Below are positions 23,337 to 32,917 of a DNA stretch of 64,000 nt, in pieces. The notes beneath the pieces are model-generated. The model was not told the origin of the DNA. It ran no database searches and saw nothing but the letters and a program-made list of their open reading frames with translations. How positions within the stretch are numbered: the first letter of the stretch is position 1; each line of letters starts with the position of its first letter. Origin of the DNA: a virus. Position numbers and translations under genes: made by a program. The DNA lies in the IMG/VR virus record IMGVR_UViG_3300017917_001112, positions 101,257 to 165,256 of that record; one strand, given 5' to 3'.

Positions 23337-23980
23337 GTGATTTAAAAGAACTTTTCAGCGAATTTGCTAAAGCCAAAGCAGAAGCAAAAAAACTTCAAGA
23401 AGAAACACCAAAGGGTCAAGCACTTAAAGGTGTGAAGGAGAGACTCAAAGAAAATAATGAAATCGGAGAGTTGCTTGAGGTTTTTGTTGAAAAGAAAGCA
23501 CAACCAAAACAGGTTGTTAAAAAAATTATTAAAGAAATAATTGTTGAGAAAGAAGTAACAAATAAAGATTCATTTCAGCAACCAGCACCGCAACCAGTAG
23601 ATGCAAATATAGCTGGTATTATTAAAAAGATGCAGTTTCTTGAGCAAGCGATTGGTAGAATTGCTGCTCATGGTCCAGGTGGTGGTGCAGGAGATGTTGT
23701 TAATCTTGATCACCAAACAACACTGGTAACAACACCAACATATACTGTTGGTAGAAAAGACTACTACGTTGGCATCGATTATGCTGGCACAGTAACAATA
23801 ACACTACCAACCAATGTTAAAAATGGCAGATATGTCATAATTAAAGACGAATCTGGACGTTGTTCAAAATTTCCAATTATTGTTCTAGGAAATGTTGATA
23901 ATGACCCAAATGGTTTTATTTTAAAAATAGACAATGGTGGTATACAAATGATTTATAGAGATGGGTGGAGAATAGTATGA
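23333..23980 (+). CDS. putative virion protein with coiled-coil stem
   Basis: A 215-residue protein. Residues 1-70 are a charged coiled coil (KAKAEAKKLQEE, then a KQVVKKIIKEIIVEKEV stretch). A Gly/Pro linker follows (HGPGGGAGDVVNL near residue 118), and the C-terminal 90 residues form beta-strands (VTITLPTNVKNGRYVIIKDESG). This stalk-plus-beta layout is typical of trimeric fibre or whisker-like virion proteins in T4-like phages. It is coupled to its neighbours by 4-nt overlaps. Confidence 0.65.
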   Translation: MSDLKELFSEFAKAKAEAKKLQEETPKGQALKGVKERLKENNEIGELLEVFVEKKAQPKQVVKKIIKEIIVEKEVTNKDSFQQPAPQPVDANIAGIIKKMQFLEQAIGRIAAHGPGGGAGDVVNLDHQTTLVTTPTYTVGRKDYYVGIDYAGTVTITLPTNVKNGRYVIIKDESGRCSKFPIIVLGNVDNDPNGFILKIDNGGIQMIYRDGWRIV

Positions 23981-25203
23981 CATATTTGTTTCAAGAAAAT
24001 CAAAACATTGATGCGTTCGGTCGTGGTCGCACTAGTGAACCATTTACGCTTGGAGATTACAAACATCTATATGGATTAGATCCTAATTTTATAGATTATA
24101 CTGTTAATGGTGGAACTGTATCATTTCAGGAAAATAAAGCATGCGCAAGATTAACTACTACAAGTAATCCTTTATCTAGAGTTGTTCACCAAACCAAATT
24201 TTATCATCATTACATGCCTGGAAAAAGTCAGATTATTTTTTCTAGTTTTAACTTTTATACAGCAGTTGCTAATGTTACAAAAAGAACAGGCTACTACGAT
24301 GATAATGATGGTATCTATTTGGAACAAACAGGAAATGGCACATTAAATTTTGTCATCAGAAGTTATGTTACTGGTGCGCCAACCGAAAGAAGAATTCCGC
24401 AGTCTCAATGGAGCGAAGATAAGTGCGATGGAACTGGAGCCAGTGCTTTTAATTTAGACATTACAAAAACGCAACTATTTTGGATTGATTTCCAATGGCT
24501 TGGTGTTGGGAGAGTTCGTTGTGGTTTTGTTCACGATGGACAATATGTAATTGCTCATGTGTTTAATAACAGTAATAATCTAGCAACTGTCTATATGAGT
24601 AATCCAAACCTACCAGTTCGTTGCGAACTTCTTAATACAGGAGAAACAGCTGGTGGATTTTTTGATCAAATCTGTTCTACTGTTATGTCCGAAGGTGGAT
24701 ATATTGAGGCAGGAATTGATTGGGGTGTTACAAATACACCAAGATTATTAACTGCTGGAACAACTTCTCCTATTATGGCAATTCGTCTTAAGAACACCTA
24801 TAAAACATACAAAAACAGAATGATTGTTCGTATGGAAAATCTTAAGATGTTTAGTGATGGCGAAAATATTAAATGGCGTCTTTTAAAATTACCAAATTCT
24901 AGTTATTTGACTTTTACAACATGGAACGATGTAGATGATGACAGTGGAGTTCAATACAACACAGATTGTACTGCCTGGACCGATGGCGATGAGTTAGATA
25001 ATGGTTGGGTTGGAGCAAGCACTCAAGGTAGTCAAAAGGCTGGTGGATCTCCTGCAGCAAATTTACCTTCTGCAGCAAAGAAAAACTATATTGTTCAAAA
25101 TTTTGATTCCACAGATTCAGAGATTTATCTAGTTGTGGCGACAAATCTTGGATCACAGAATACCAACGTAGGTGTTGGATTCCAATGGAGAGAAGTTTAT
25201 TGA
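23977..25203 (+). CDS. large beta-rich virion structural protein
   Basis: A 408-residue beta-rich protein, low in Lys and rich in Asn, Thr and aromatic residues. It starts YLFQENQNIDAFGRGRTSEP and contains many strand-like segments (KSQIIFSSFNFYTAVANV, FWIDFQWLGVGRVRCGFV) as in tail-fibre or surface virion proteins. I know similar proteins from structural clusters of aquatic T4-like phages. GGTGGAGAATAGT favours ATG 23977, which overlaps the previous stop. Confidence 0.65.
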   Translation: MTYLFQENQNIDAFGRGRTSEPFTLGDYKHLYGLDPNFIDYTVNGGTVSFQENKACARLTTTSNPLSRVVHQTKFYHHYMPGKSQIIFSSFNFYTAVANVTKRTGYYDDNDGIYLEQTGNGTLNFVIRSYVTGAPTERRIPQSQWSEDKCDGTGASAFNLDITKTQLFWIDFQWLGVGRVRCGFVHDGQYVIAHVFNNSNNLATVYMSNPNLPVRCELLNTGETAGGFFDQICSTVMSEGGYIEAGIDWGVTNTPRLLTAGTTSPIMAIRLKNTYKTYKNRMIVRMENLKMFSDGENIKWRLLKLPNSSYLTFTTWNDVDDDSGVQYNTDCTAWTDGDELDNGWVGASTQGSQKAGGSPAANLPSAAKKNYIVQNFDSTDSEIYLVVATNLGSQNTNVGVGFQWREVY

Positions 25204-25211
25204 TATAAATA
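25204..25211 (+). promoter_or_regulatory. T4-like late promoter box TATAAATA
   Basis: TATAAATA at 25204-25211 follows directly after the structural gene's stop and lies 30 nt before the ATG at 25242, the right geometry for a T4 late promoter driving the head-associated genes. Confidence 0.65.
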
Positions 25212-25241
25212 ATTGATTATTACCTCATATAGATGGATTAA

Positions 25242-28163
25242 ATGAAAGCATATACCCAATTTCTGAAGGAATTGCCTTCTAAAAAAGTAGTTTTTGCGTT
25301 TGGTCGCTTCCAGCCACCAACGACAGGACACGAGTTGCTTGTAAAGGCAGTAGAAAAACTAGCCAAAGAACAAAACGCAGCCCATGTTATATATGCTTCT
25401 CACACACAAGATAAATCCAAAAACCCTCTTTCTGTAGACCGCAAGGTTTACTATCTCAAGCGCATGTTCCCAGAAGCCAATTTTAAGGCTGCAGGTGGAA
25501 CAACTCGAACATTCATCGAGGTTGCTAAAGAACTCAATAAAAAATATAAGAACATAATCATGGTTGCTGGTAGCGATCGTGTTCCAGAGTACAAGAAACT
25601 TCTAGAAAAATATAACGGAACAGAATTTAATTTCGACACAATCAGTGTTGTCTCTGCTGGCGAACGTGATCCAGATGCAGACAATGCATCAGGAATGTCT
25701 GGAACTAAAATGCGTGAAGCTGCTAAGAAGGGCGACTTCAACACATTTAAGAAAGGTTTACCACATACTTTAACCACTGTTGACGGAAAGCGTTTAATGA
25801 ATGAAATTCGTGAAGGCATGGGAATGGAAGTGGTGAAAGAGGAAGTTAAGTTTGCTAGAGATTGGCTTAGGGAATCTTATTTTCGTGGCGAAATCTATAA
25901 AATTGGACAATTCGTTGAATCAAACGGACAAAGATATGAAATCCTTGATCGTGGTAGTAACTATCTTACCGTTGTTGATGGTAATGGTAGCACATATCGT
26001 AAATGGATTACTGATGTAACATTAGTAGAAGATTATAATGTTCCACACCAAGACAGACCACCAGAAGATTTTGAAGCAACACAAATATCTTACAAGGGAT
26101 ATAAAACAAAACATTTCGATCACGACCCAGATGTATTTGTTGCATTCCATAGAACAACTCAATTACCAGATGTTGATCCAGTTGCAGTTTTAAATGCAAT
26201 TAAAACAACTGATCAATATTTGGAGATCTTAAAACAAGTTATGAATACTGATGAAGTTACAGAAGAACAACATCATGCATTTGATACTTACGTACAGAAA
26301 GCACAAGAATACTTGTTAAAGACTGGAGATTTACAACATCATGTTGATTACATAAACTCAGTGGTTCATATGTTTAATCAAGTAGAAGCACAATATCACA
26401 TGGAAAAAGACGAACAGATGGAAGAGTCTATGAAAACATTCAAAGAACTAATGGAGATGAAGTTTACTTCGTCAGACAAAATTAAAGTAGCCAGAATTAT
26501 TGCTGATGCCCTTGGCGTTCAGGATGTTGAAAAATCATCTAATGCTGAACAACTATTAAACAATGCATTGCGTAAAGTTAGAAACAAACCACTTCGTGCT
26601 GAGAATATTGCTATCATTAAGAATATGTTACAAACAGCAAAAGAAGCTGGTATTGGGTATGATGAGAAATTGGTTCCGCAAAAAGTTGATGAAGGATATG
26701 ATGAGATTCAAACTTCTGATACGAAATTAGACAAACATGGTAGAAAAGTTCATGCTCGTAAGTTGCGTTTTAGAAATGCAGACAAAGAGGATATGGATGA
26801 AGAAGCATCACCAATGATTAAACCACCATCAAATAGATTTGATAGTAAAAAAGAAGCATTTACTCATGCTAAGAAAACTGGTGGTAAAGTTTATCGTCAC
26901 GAATACATTAATCCAAGAACAGGCATAAAAGATACACATTTTGTTGTAAAAGAAGAAACAAAACTTGATGAATCGCACGTAGAGTTTAGAATTGATCATC
27001 GTCAGAAAATTGCTCCTGGTCATGAAAAAACATTTAAGGATCATGACGCTAAAGTTTCAGAAATAAGCGACAAAGCAACATATGTAAAAGTTCCTGCTGA
27101 TAAAGCAAATGCGTTTAAAGCAGCAATGAAGTCCAAACATAATACGCATTTAGAGCTTGCAGAAGAATCTTCTTCTGTTTACGATAGTCATATTAAAGGA
27201 AATTCTGATTATGGATCAATCGTTAAGAAACATGGTGTAGTAAAAACAAAACAAATAATTCGTCATTTGAAAACAGAAAGAGATTCTCTTAGAAAACATA
27301 CAGCTGACTGGGCAGGTCCTTCTCATTTAAAGAAACATGATTATGCTATTCGTGGGTTAAAGCGTGCATTGGGAGAAGAAAAAACTGAGCATGAAGAGCA
27401 CGAACAGTCTACATATGATGATAGTAAATTTGTTGTTGGAGATACAGGGAAACTTACTTATGACACTATGAAGAAATTTCTTGGTTTACAAGATATTCAT
27501 ACTTTAGAAACTGGTGAACTAAAAAATCCAAATGAAATTACTCCAGAACCAAAAACAACTGGAATTCCAGCATCACCATATCCTCTACGTGTAAAGCATC
27601 AGAGAATGCATGAAGAAAAAGAAGAGGAAGAAAAAGATGAATTTGAAGAACTTGATGATTCAGAATTTGATGACGAGTTGACAAATATGTCTGAACCAGA
27701 ACACGTTCTTGATGCATATGATGATGAAGAATTAGCAATTGTTGATGACGAAACTGGCGAAGAACTAGAGACAGATGATGACGAAGAAGATGAGAAAGAA
27801 GAAGAAGCAAAACTAAAAGAAGGAAAAATTGTAATTCTAGAAATTTCTCGTATGGAGCGTATTCGTCGAAAACAGCGTTTCGCAAGATCAAAATCTAAAC
27901 GTGAAGTAAGAGCAAAAATTGCTTTAAGAAGATCTTCTAATACAGCGACAATAACAAAGCGTTCACGTCGTTTAGCTACTTCAATGATCAAAAAGCGTCT
28001 ATTACGCAAAGACCCAAGTAAAGCAACATTGGCTGAAAAAGAAAGAGTTGAAGCATTTCTACAAAAGAGAAAGGCATTAGTAGATCGTCTTGCTCGTAGA
28101 GTTGCTCCAAGACTTAGACAAGTTGAAAAAGCAAGATTACAACACAAGAGGTTTACGAAATGA
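25242..28163 (+). CDS. NMN adenylyltransferase-like domain fused to a large charged virion-type tail
   Basis: A 973-residue fusion. Residues 1-200 are a HxGH nucleotidyltransferase of the NMN adenylyltransferase type: FAFGRFQPPTTGHE (about 19-31) and SGMSGTKMREAAKKGDF (about 148-164). The other 770 residues are low-complexity, with an acidic stretch of Asp/Glu around 790-860 and a very basic C-terminus (RIRRKQRFARSKSKREV). This layout is seen in aquatic T4-like phages next to head genes, and it may be a packaged or scaffold-like protein. NAD synthesis by the N-terminal domain is plausible but untested. The next gene overlaps by 4 nt. Confidence 0.75.
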   Translation: MKAYTQFLKELPSKKVVFAFGRFQPPTTGHELLVKAVEKLAKEQNAAHVIYASHTQDKSKNPLSVDRKVYYLKRMFPEANFKAAGGTTRTFIEVAKELNKKYKNIIMVAGSDRVPEYKKLLEKYNGTEFNFDTISVVSAGERDPDADNASGMSGTKMREAAKKGDFNTFKKGLPHTLTTVDGKRLMNEIREGMGMEVVKEEVKFARDWLRESYFRGEIYKIGQFVESNGQRYEILDRGSNYLTVVDGNGSTYRKWITDVTLVEDYNVPHQDRPPEDFEATQISYKGYKTKHFDHDPDVFVAFHRTTQLPDVDPVAVLNAIKTTDQYLEILKQVMNTDEVTEEQHHAFDTYVQKAQEYLLKTGDLQHHVDYINSVVHMFNQVEAQYHMEKDEQMEESMKTFKELMEMKFTSSDKIKVARIIADALGVQDVEKSSNAEQLLNNALRKVRNKPLRAENIAIIKNMLQTAKEAGIGYDEKLVPQKVDEGYDEIQTSDTKLDKHGRKVHARKLRFRNADKEDMDEEASPMIKPPSNRFDSKKEAFTHAKKTGGKVYRHEYINPRTGIKDTHFVVKEETKLDESHVEFRIDHRQKIAPGHEKTFKDHDAKVSEISDKATYVKVPADKANAFKAAMKSKHNTHLELAEESSSVYDSHIKGNSDYGSIVKKHGVVKTKQIIRHLKTERDSLRKHTADWAGPSHLKKHDYAIRGLKRALGEEKTEHEEHEQSTYDDSKFVVGDTGKLTYDTMKKFLGLQDIHTLETGELKNPNEITPEPKTTGIPASPYPLRVKHQRMHEEKEEEEKDEFEELDDSEFDDELTNMSEPEHVLDAYDDEELAIVDDETGEELETDDDEEDEKEEEAKLKEGKIVILEISRMERIRRKQRFARSKSKREVRAKIALRRSSNTATITKRSRRLATSMIKKRLLRKDPSKATLAEKERVEAFLQKRKALVDRLARRVAPRLRQVEKARLQHKRFTK

Positions 28164-28441
28164 TTTCATTTAAAGAATACATTCTAAATGAAGCAACATA
28201 TCAAGGAAAAACAGTACCACTTAACAAACCAATGAAGGGTGATGTTAAGAAGTCAAAAGTATATGTTGATCCAGATGGAGATGGTAAGGCACAAAAGGTA
28301 AACTTTGGTGATAAAAACCTATCAATTAAAAAACACATTCCTGCTCGTAAAAAGTCTTATTGCGCAAGATCATCTGGACAGGGAAATACAACTGATAAAA
28401 CAAGCGCAAATTATTGGTCTAGAAAGGCATGGGATTGTTAA
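28160..28441 (+). CDS. conserved virion-cluster protein, unknown
   Basis: A 93-residue basic protein. It begins ISFKEYILNEA, an element also seen in neighbouring virion-cluster proteins, then YQGKTVPLNKPMKGD, a VYVDPDGDGKAQKVNFGD loop and a C-terminal AR-x-SYCARSS...NYWSRKAW pattern. The family is common in T4-like phages and usually lies among head genes, but its function is unknown. It overlaps both neighbours by 1-4 nt. Confidence 0.75.
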   Translation: MISFKEYILNEATYQGKTVPLNKPMKGDVKKSKVYVDPDGDGKAQKVNFGDKNLSIKKHIPARKKSYCARSSGQGNTTDKTSANYWSRKAWDC

Positions 28442-28875
28442 TGGAAGAACTATCGATAACACTAAAAATTGCTTTGGCTAATACATTTTGTATGTATTTT
28501 AAATCACACAGCCATCACTGGAATGTGGTTGGCATGAATTTTTCACAACTTCACGATTTCTTCGGAGATTTATACGAAGAATTGCATGGTGCTGTTGATG
28601 GATTAGCAGAAGAACTTAGAGCAATTGACCAACCTGCTCCAAGAACATTAAGTGAAATGTATCAATACAAGACAATTAATGAGGGAAATATCGCAATAAC
28701 TGCTCAAGAAATGCTTGAAGATCTCTTGATTGCGAACAACGGAGTAATAGATTCCCTAAATAAAGCAATGGAGAGCGCAACTGCTAGTAATGAGCAAGGT
28801 TTAATGGATTTTCTAGCAAATCGTCTCGATACTCATAAAAAACACGGCTGGATGATTAGGAGTCACCTTAAATGA
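28441..28875 (+). CDS. Dps/ferritin-like DNA-protection protein
   Basis: A 144-residue protein of the Dps family: a four-helix bundle that assembles as a 12-mer, oxidises Fe(II) with H2O2 and shields DNA. The ferroxidase signature is visible as SHSHHWNVVGMNF (H23-H26), QLHDFFGDLYEEL and VDGLAEELRAI (D53, E57). There is no signal peptide. The length is slightly below bacterial Dps (about 160). It lies inside the head-associated gene cluster downstream of a late promoter box, so it may be packaged or made late. ATG 28441 overlaps the previous stop. Confidence 0.88.
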   Translation: MEELSITLKIALANTFCMYFKSHSHHWNVVGMNFSQLHDFFGDLYEELHGAVDGLAEELRAIDQPAPRTLSEMYQYKTINEGNIAITAQEMLEDLLIANNGVIDSLNKAMESATASNEQGLMDFLANRLDTHKKHGWMIRSHLK

Positions 28876-30668
28876 ACCCATTTAGAAAAGTATACTTAGA
28901 ACAATTGAAAGGCGATCAGCACAAACTTGATGCTGATAAAGATGGTAAAATCGAAGGAGAAGATTTAGCCAAACTTCGTACATCTAAGAAAGTTAAAAAA
29001 GAAGCTACAGAAATTCCATTTTCTGGTCCATATACAAAAACACCAGCTGTTGTAACAGATAAATCTGGAGCAAAACACTCGCCAATGTCACGTGTTCGTC
29101 ATTTGGCTAGAGCAGCTGCTGCAACTGCTGCTAAAAAGACAGAGAAAACAGTAAAAGAAGATATCGATGAGGGGACTGTTCCTGATCACATGAAGGGTAA
29201 ACAAAAACCTTATGTTTCTTCTGATGGTAAAGGTAATTACGAAGTATTAGGTAATACTGGACAAACAAAGGCTACATTCTCTCGTAAAGAACATGGTATG
29301 GATGCTCAGAAAAAGGCACAACAGCATCTAAAGAAAAATTATGATTCTTATATGAAAGAAGAAGTTGAACAAATCGACGAAGTTGAAAAAGCAACTGGTG
29401 ATCTAAAAGATGCTTGCTGGAAAGGTTATACCGCAGTTGGTATGAAAATGAAGAATGGCAAAAAAGTTCCTAATTGTGTTCCAACAAATGAAGAAGTTGA
29501 AGAAATAGATGAGTTGACAAAATCTACTCTTGCTTCTTATGCTAAGAAAGCAACAAAAGACGCAAGAATGCAACAATCAATTGGCAAAGATTTTGAAGCG
29601 CAAGCCAACAAATCTAGAAAACCAGGTATGAAAGATGCTGCTCAATCTCTTGCAGACAAGTATAAATCTAAATCAAGAAGTCGTGAAGCTGGTATTGGTA
29701 AAGCCATTGATCGTTTAGCAAAAGAAGAGTTAACAGTTGAATCTGATAAAGCATATGCAGATGCAATGGAAAAACAAAGAGAAAAAATGTTGACACAAAA
29801 AGATCAAGATGCTCTTTCTAAAGTTCGTGCATTAATGGCTAAAGAAAAAGCAGCCAAGATGAAGAAGGAAGAAGTTGAACTAGAAGAAGGATGGTATGAG
29901 AAACCAGCATCTGCTTATCGTCGTAAAGGTGATGAGGTAAAGGATAAAAAACCTGTTGATCAAAAATCTGATAAAAAAATGAAAGAAGAAGTTGAACAAA
30001 TTGAAGAGCGCAACAAACAAAATGCATTAATGCGCAAGACAATGGACGCATCTCGTGGTGCTCGTTACAAAGCTGCTGGTAATCCAGTTCCAGATCGTGA
30101 TCCACAACATAAAACATCACAAGCACATAACAAAGCAATTGGTCGTGCTCTACGAAACGAGGAAGAAGAAATGGATTTTACACAAGAAGAACTACAACTA
30201 ATCGAGCAATTTATTGAGATTGCCGAAAAGATGAATCTTTCTAAAGCCACAATGGGTGATGTGATTAAAGATTTCAAGAAGTCAGATGCGCCACAATTCA
30301 AAGGTAAATCTGAAGAAAAAAAACGTCAAATGGCTATCGCTGCTAAATTACAAGCAGATCGAGAGACAAAAAAAGAAGAAGTAGAAACAACACTTTCTTT
30401 TAAATCTTATCTTGATGAAGTTAAGATGGCAGACTTGCCTGCTCGAAAAGTAACTGGTCGTGGATACGGCACAGAGTACTACAAGAAAGAAAAAGAGAAA
30501 GATGAAAAGGGATATGATGCAGATGATGATAAAGAACCAAGTGAGAAAAAGGGACGTGGTCGTCCAGCTGGTTCAAAATCTGGCGCAAGACAAAAAGGAT
30601 CAACAACTGGGAAGAAAAAGAGTGGAGTAGAAATGACTGGTTACCCACTGCACCTTCCAAATAGATAA
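28872..30668 (+). CDS. EF-hand/AT-hook low-complexity head-associated protein
   Basis: A 598-residue, highly charged, largely disordered protein. Near the N-terminus is an EF-hand-like loop (LDADKDGKIEGEDL). The body repeats an acidic motif about four times: KEEVEQIDE, NEEVEEIDE, KEEVELEEG and KEEVEQIEE, spaced by Lys-rich segments. The C-terminus carries an AT-hook-like GRGRPAGSKSG. T4 prohead protease cuts after Glu in short hydrophobic-x-Glu sites, so the repeats could be cleavage points in an internal head or scaffold protein. It starts at an ATGA overlap with dps. Confidence 0.65.
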   Translation: MNPFRKVYLEQLKGDQHKLDADKDGKIEGEDLAKLRTSKKVKKEATEIPFSGPYTKTPAVVTDKSGAKHSPMSRVRHLARAAAATAAKKTEKTVKEDIDEGTVPDHMKGKQKPYVSSDGKGNYEVLGNTGQTKATFSRKEHGMDAQKKAQQHLKKNYDSYMKEEVEQIDEVEKATGDLKDACWKGYTAVGMKMKNGKKVPNCVPTNEEVEEIDELTKSTLASYAKKATKDARMQQSIGKDFEAQANKSRKPGMKDAAQSLADKYKSKSRSREAGIGKAIDRLAKEELTVESDKAYADAMEKQREKMLTQKDQDALSKVRALMAKEKAAKMKKEEVELEEGWYEKPASAYRRKGDEVKDKKPVDQKSDKKMKEEVEQIEERNKQNALMRKTMDASRGARYKAAGNPVPDRDPQHKTSQAHNKAIGRALRNEEEEMDFTQEELQLIEQFIEIAEKMNLSKATMGDVIKDFKKSDAPQFKGKSEEKKRQMAIAAKLQADRETKKEEVETTLSFKSYLDEVKMADLPARKVTGRGYGTEYYKKEKEKDEKGYDADDDKEPSEKKGRGRPAGSKSGARQKGSTTGKKKSGVEMTGYPLHLPNR

Positions 30669-30683
30669 GCAAGGAGAAAAACT

Positions 30684-31934
30684 ATGGCACTATGGGGCAA
30701 ACAAGACGCAGCTACTCCAACAGGAACATCAATTGATGTAACAAACGGTAGCGCAGCTGTTACTGGCACAGGAACAGCATTTTTAACTGATATCGATAAT
30801 GGTGACACACTTATTATTGGTACAACAAAATATAAGGTATTGTCTGTTACTAGCAATACTGCTTTAACATTAACAAGCAATTTTGAGGGATCGACTGCAA
30901 CACTTACGATTTCTTCAGAACCTGTTCGTGTTCAACAATCACCAAAGAACTTATCTTTAACAGATAAGCGTAATACATACGGTGTTGACGCAACTGAAGC
31001 ACAAGCTGGTGGCGACAATGTTGTTGATGTTAACATTTCTTTTGCTGGTACAAGATATCTCGGAACTGCACCAGCAGTAACATTCTCTGGTGGTGGTGGT
31101 TCATCAGCTGCAGCAACAGCAACTATTTCTGGTGGCGCAGTAACAGCAATCGCTGTGACAAACGTAGGTTCTTCTTACACATCAGTACCAACAGTTGCTA
31201 TTGCTAAACCTGCTCGTATTATTCCAACATCTGGAATAACAACTGCTGCTGATACTGTTACATATGCAACTCATGGTTTAGTTGCTGGAGAAGAAGTTAA
31301 ATATTTCCATGGTGGTGGTACTGCTGCAACTGGACTAACAAACAATACATCATATTATGTTGCTACTGCTAATTTCGCAACTGGTGTGTTTAGCGTAAAA
31401 GCTGCAAATACAACTGGTACTATTGCAGCAACTGTCGCTACTTCAGGAACTGGTGGTCAGTTTACTTGCGGCAATTCTTCATTAGCTGTTGGCGATCGTG
31501 TTACTATTACTGGGACATTAGGTGGAACAGGAACCATTACTGGATATACAAGTGGAACAACATATAAAGTATCTGCAGTAACTGGCACATCACCAAACGT
31601 AACTGGTTTTACTTTACAAACTAACGCTGGTTCTGCGATTGTTACAACTGCTGGTACATTGACTGGTCTTACATATACAACAGAAACTATTATTGACATT
31701 TCTGGTACAGGTAACAATGCTCAGTACTTTGAAATCCAAGCAGCTGCTGATCAAGCTACTGCGGTTGCAGAACTTGGTTCTGGCGAGCCAGCAGCAACTG
31801 TTTCTCCAGGATGGGTGCTAAGAACTGAAGGTACAGGTGGTCGTGCTGGTCGTGTTCAATACGAAACATTGGTTGCTGGACGTTCTCTAATCACTGGCGA
31901 TGCTGCTGATGATACTGAGTTCCCAGACTCTTAA
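30684..31934 (+). CDS. Ala/Thr/Gly-rich virion structural protein
   Basis: A 416-residue protein starting MALWGKQDAATPTG. Its composition is dominated by Thr, Ala, Gly, Val and Ser, with short beta-strands and Ig-like repeats (VTAIAVTNVGSSYTSVPTV). I recall the same N-terminus and strand pattern in capsid-decoration-type or other structural proteins of aquatic T4-like phages. GCAAGGAGAAAAACT gives a strong ribosome site, as expected for an abundant late protein. No transmembrane or signal segment is seen. Confidence 0.75.
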   Translation: MALWGKQDAATPTGTSIDVTNGSAAVTGTGTAFLTDIDNGDTLIIGTTKYKVLSVTSNTALTLTSNFEGSTATLTISSEPVRVQQSPKNLSLTDKRNTYGVDATEAQAGGDNVVDVNISFAGTRYLGTAPAVTFSGGGGSSAAATATISGGAVTAIAVTNVGSSYTSVPTVAIAKPARIIPTSGITTAADTVTYATHGLVAGEEVKYFHGGGTAATGLTNNTSYYVATANFATGVFSVKAANTTGTIAATVATSGTGGQFTCGNSSLAVGDRVTITGTLGGTGTITGYTSGTTYKVSAVTGTSPNVTGFTLQTNAGSAIVTTAGTLTGLTYTTETIIDISGTGNNAQYFEIQAAADQATAVAELGSGEPAATVSPGWVLRTEGTGGRAGRVQYETLVAGRSLITGDAADDTEFPDS

Positions 31935-31941
31935 TAAATAA
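31931..31941 (+). promoter_or_regulatory. possible late promoter (TTAATAAATAA)
   Basis: TTAATAAATAA overlaps the stop of the preceding structural gene and precedes the ATG at 31967 by about 25 nt. It deviates from TATAAATA, so it is a weaker call. Confidence 0.35.
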
Positions 31942-31966
31942 TTGAACACTTAGAGAGGACTAAAAC

Positions 31967-32911
31967 ATGGCATCTAAAAAGATCTCAGAATTAAACTCAG
32001 CGTCAACGCTGACAGGTGCTGAGCGATTCCTTATCGTTCAGTCAGGCGACAATCGCCAATTAACATTAGACAGTTTGTTAGCTGGATTAACAACTTCAAC
32101 TGCTGTTAATCCAACATTAACACTTACTACCAATGCATTTATTGTAAAGGGCACTGGTGGTAATTCAACAAACGGTATTTTCCGTATTCAGGGTAATGCT
32201 TCCAACCTACCAACTATTTTATTAGCAAATGGAAGTGGAACCAAATTTACATTTGCTGTTGGTGATTTAGCAACAGTAGGTGGAAACAGCTTAACATTAA
32301 CAGAAACATGGAATGCTGGTGCGCAAACATTTAATACGATTGATTTGCAAATTACCAACACAGCGAGTGCTGTTGCTTCTCGTGCATTAAGTATTAAAAT
32401 TGGTGGAACTCAAGTTGCTGCTATTGATTTCGCAGGAAATATGTGGATGCAATCATTGTATCCAAAATTTGCTTCTATTGGTTTCGTTGGTACTCATAAT
32501 GGTATTACAACAGCAAGTAATGTTATTGCTGTCGCTTCTAACACTAACTTAACGTATGCTCAGTTAAACAATACTTCGTTAATTTACTTGAACCAATCTG
32601 GAGCTTTAAGTTATGATATTACTTTACCTGCAGCACCAAGTATGACCGATGCTGACTCTGGTAAAATTTGGACATTCGTAATCAATCAATCTACAGGAAA
32701 CTCACAATCTCTGTTCCCATCAAGCGCATCAGAGCGTGGAACAAAATACTTTAAATATCGTACTGCTGGTGTCACTGGCGCATACGTTATGCAGTTTGCT
32801 TGGTTGAAAATTGATGGAACAGGTCGTTGGTATGCAATATCTGGTGCTCCATACGCTGCTACTGGATCAACGACTGCGCCAGCGCAAGGTATTCAGCTAC
32901 ACGACGCATAA
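31967..32911 (+). CDS. fibre-like virion protein
   Basis: A 314-residue protein. The N-terminus has the KKISELNSASTLTGAERFLI pattern common to adaptor segments of phage fibres and spikes. A beta-helix-like Thr/Asn/Ala-rich body follows, with strand repeats (LTLTETWNAGAQTFNTIDLQ) and a compact C-terminal end (GRWYAISGAPYAATG). It probably forms part of a fibre or head decoration. The GAGAGGACTAAAAC ribosome site is strong. Confidence 0.7.
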   Translation: MASKKISELNSASTLTGAERFLIVQSGDNRQLTLDSLLAGLTTSTAVNPTLTLTTNAFIVKGTGGNSTNGIFRIQGNASNLPTILLANGSGTKFTFAVGDLATVGGNSLTLTETWNAGAQTFNTIDLQITNTASAVASRALSIKIGGTQVAAIDFAGNMWMQSLYPKFASIGFVGTHNGITTASNVIAVASNTNLTYAQLNNTSLIYLNQSGALSYDITLPAAPSMTDADSGKIWTFVINQSTGNSQSLFPSSASERGTKYFKYRTAGVTGAYVMQFAWLKIDGTGRWYAISGAPYAATGSTTAPAQGIQLHDA

Positions 32912-32917
32912 TATTTT

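Noticed and set aside
27599-28147. 182-codon minus-strand Ser/Phe-rich ORF
   Set aside because: It is the antisense of the acidic and basic low-complexity tail; poly-Ser arises from the complement of GAA/GAT codons.
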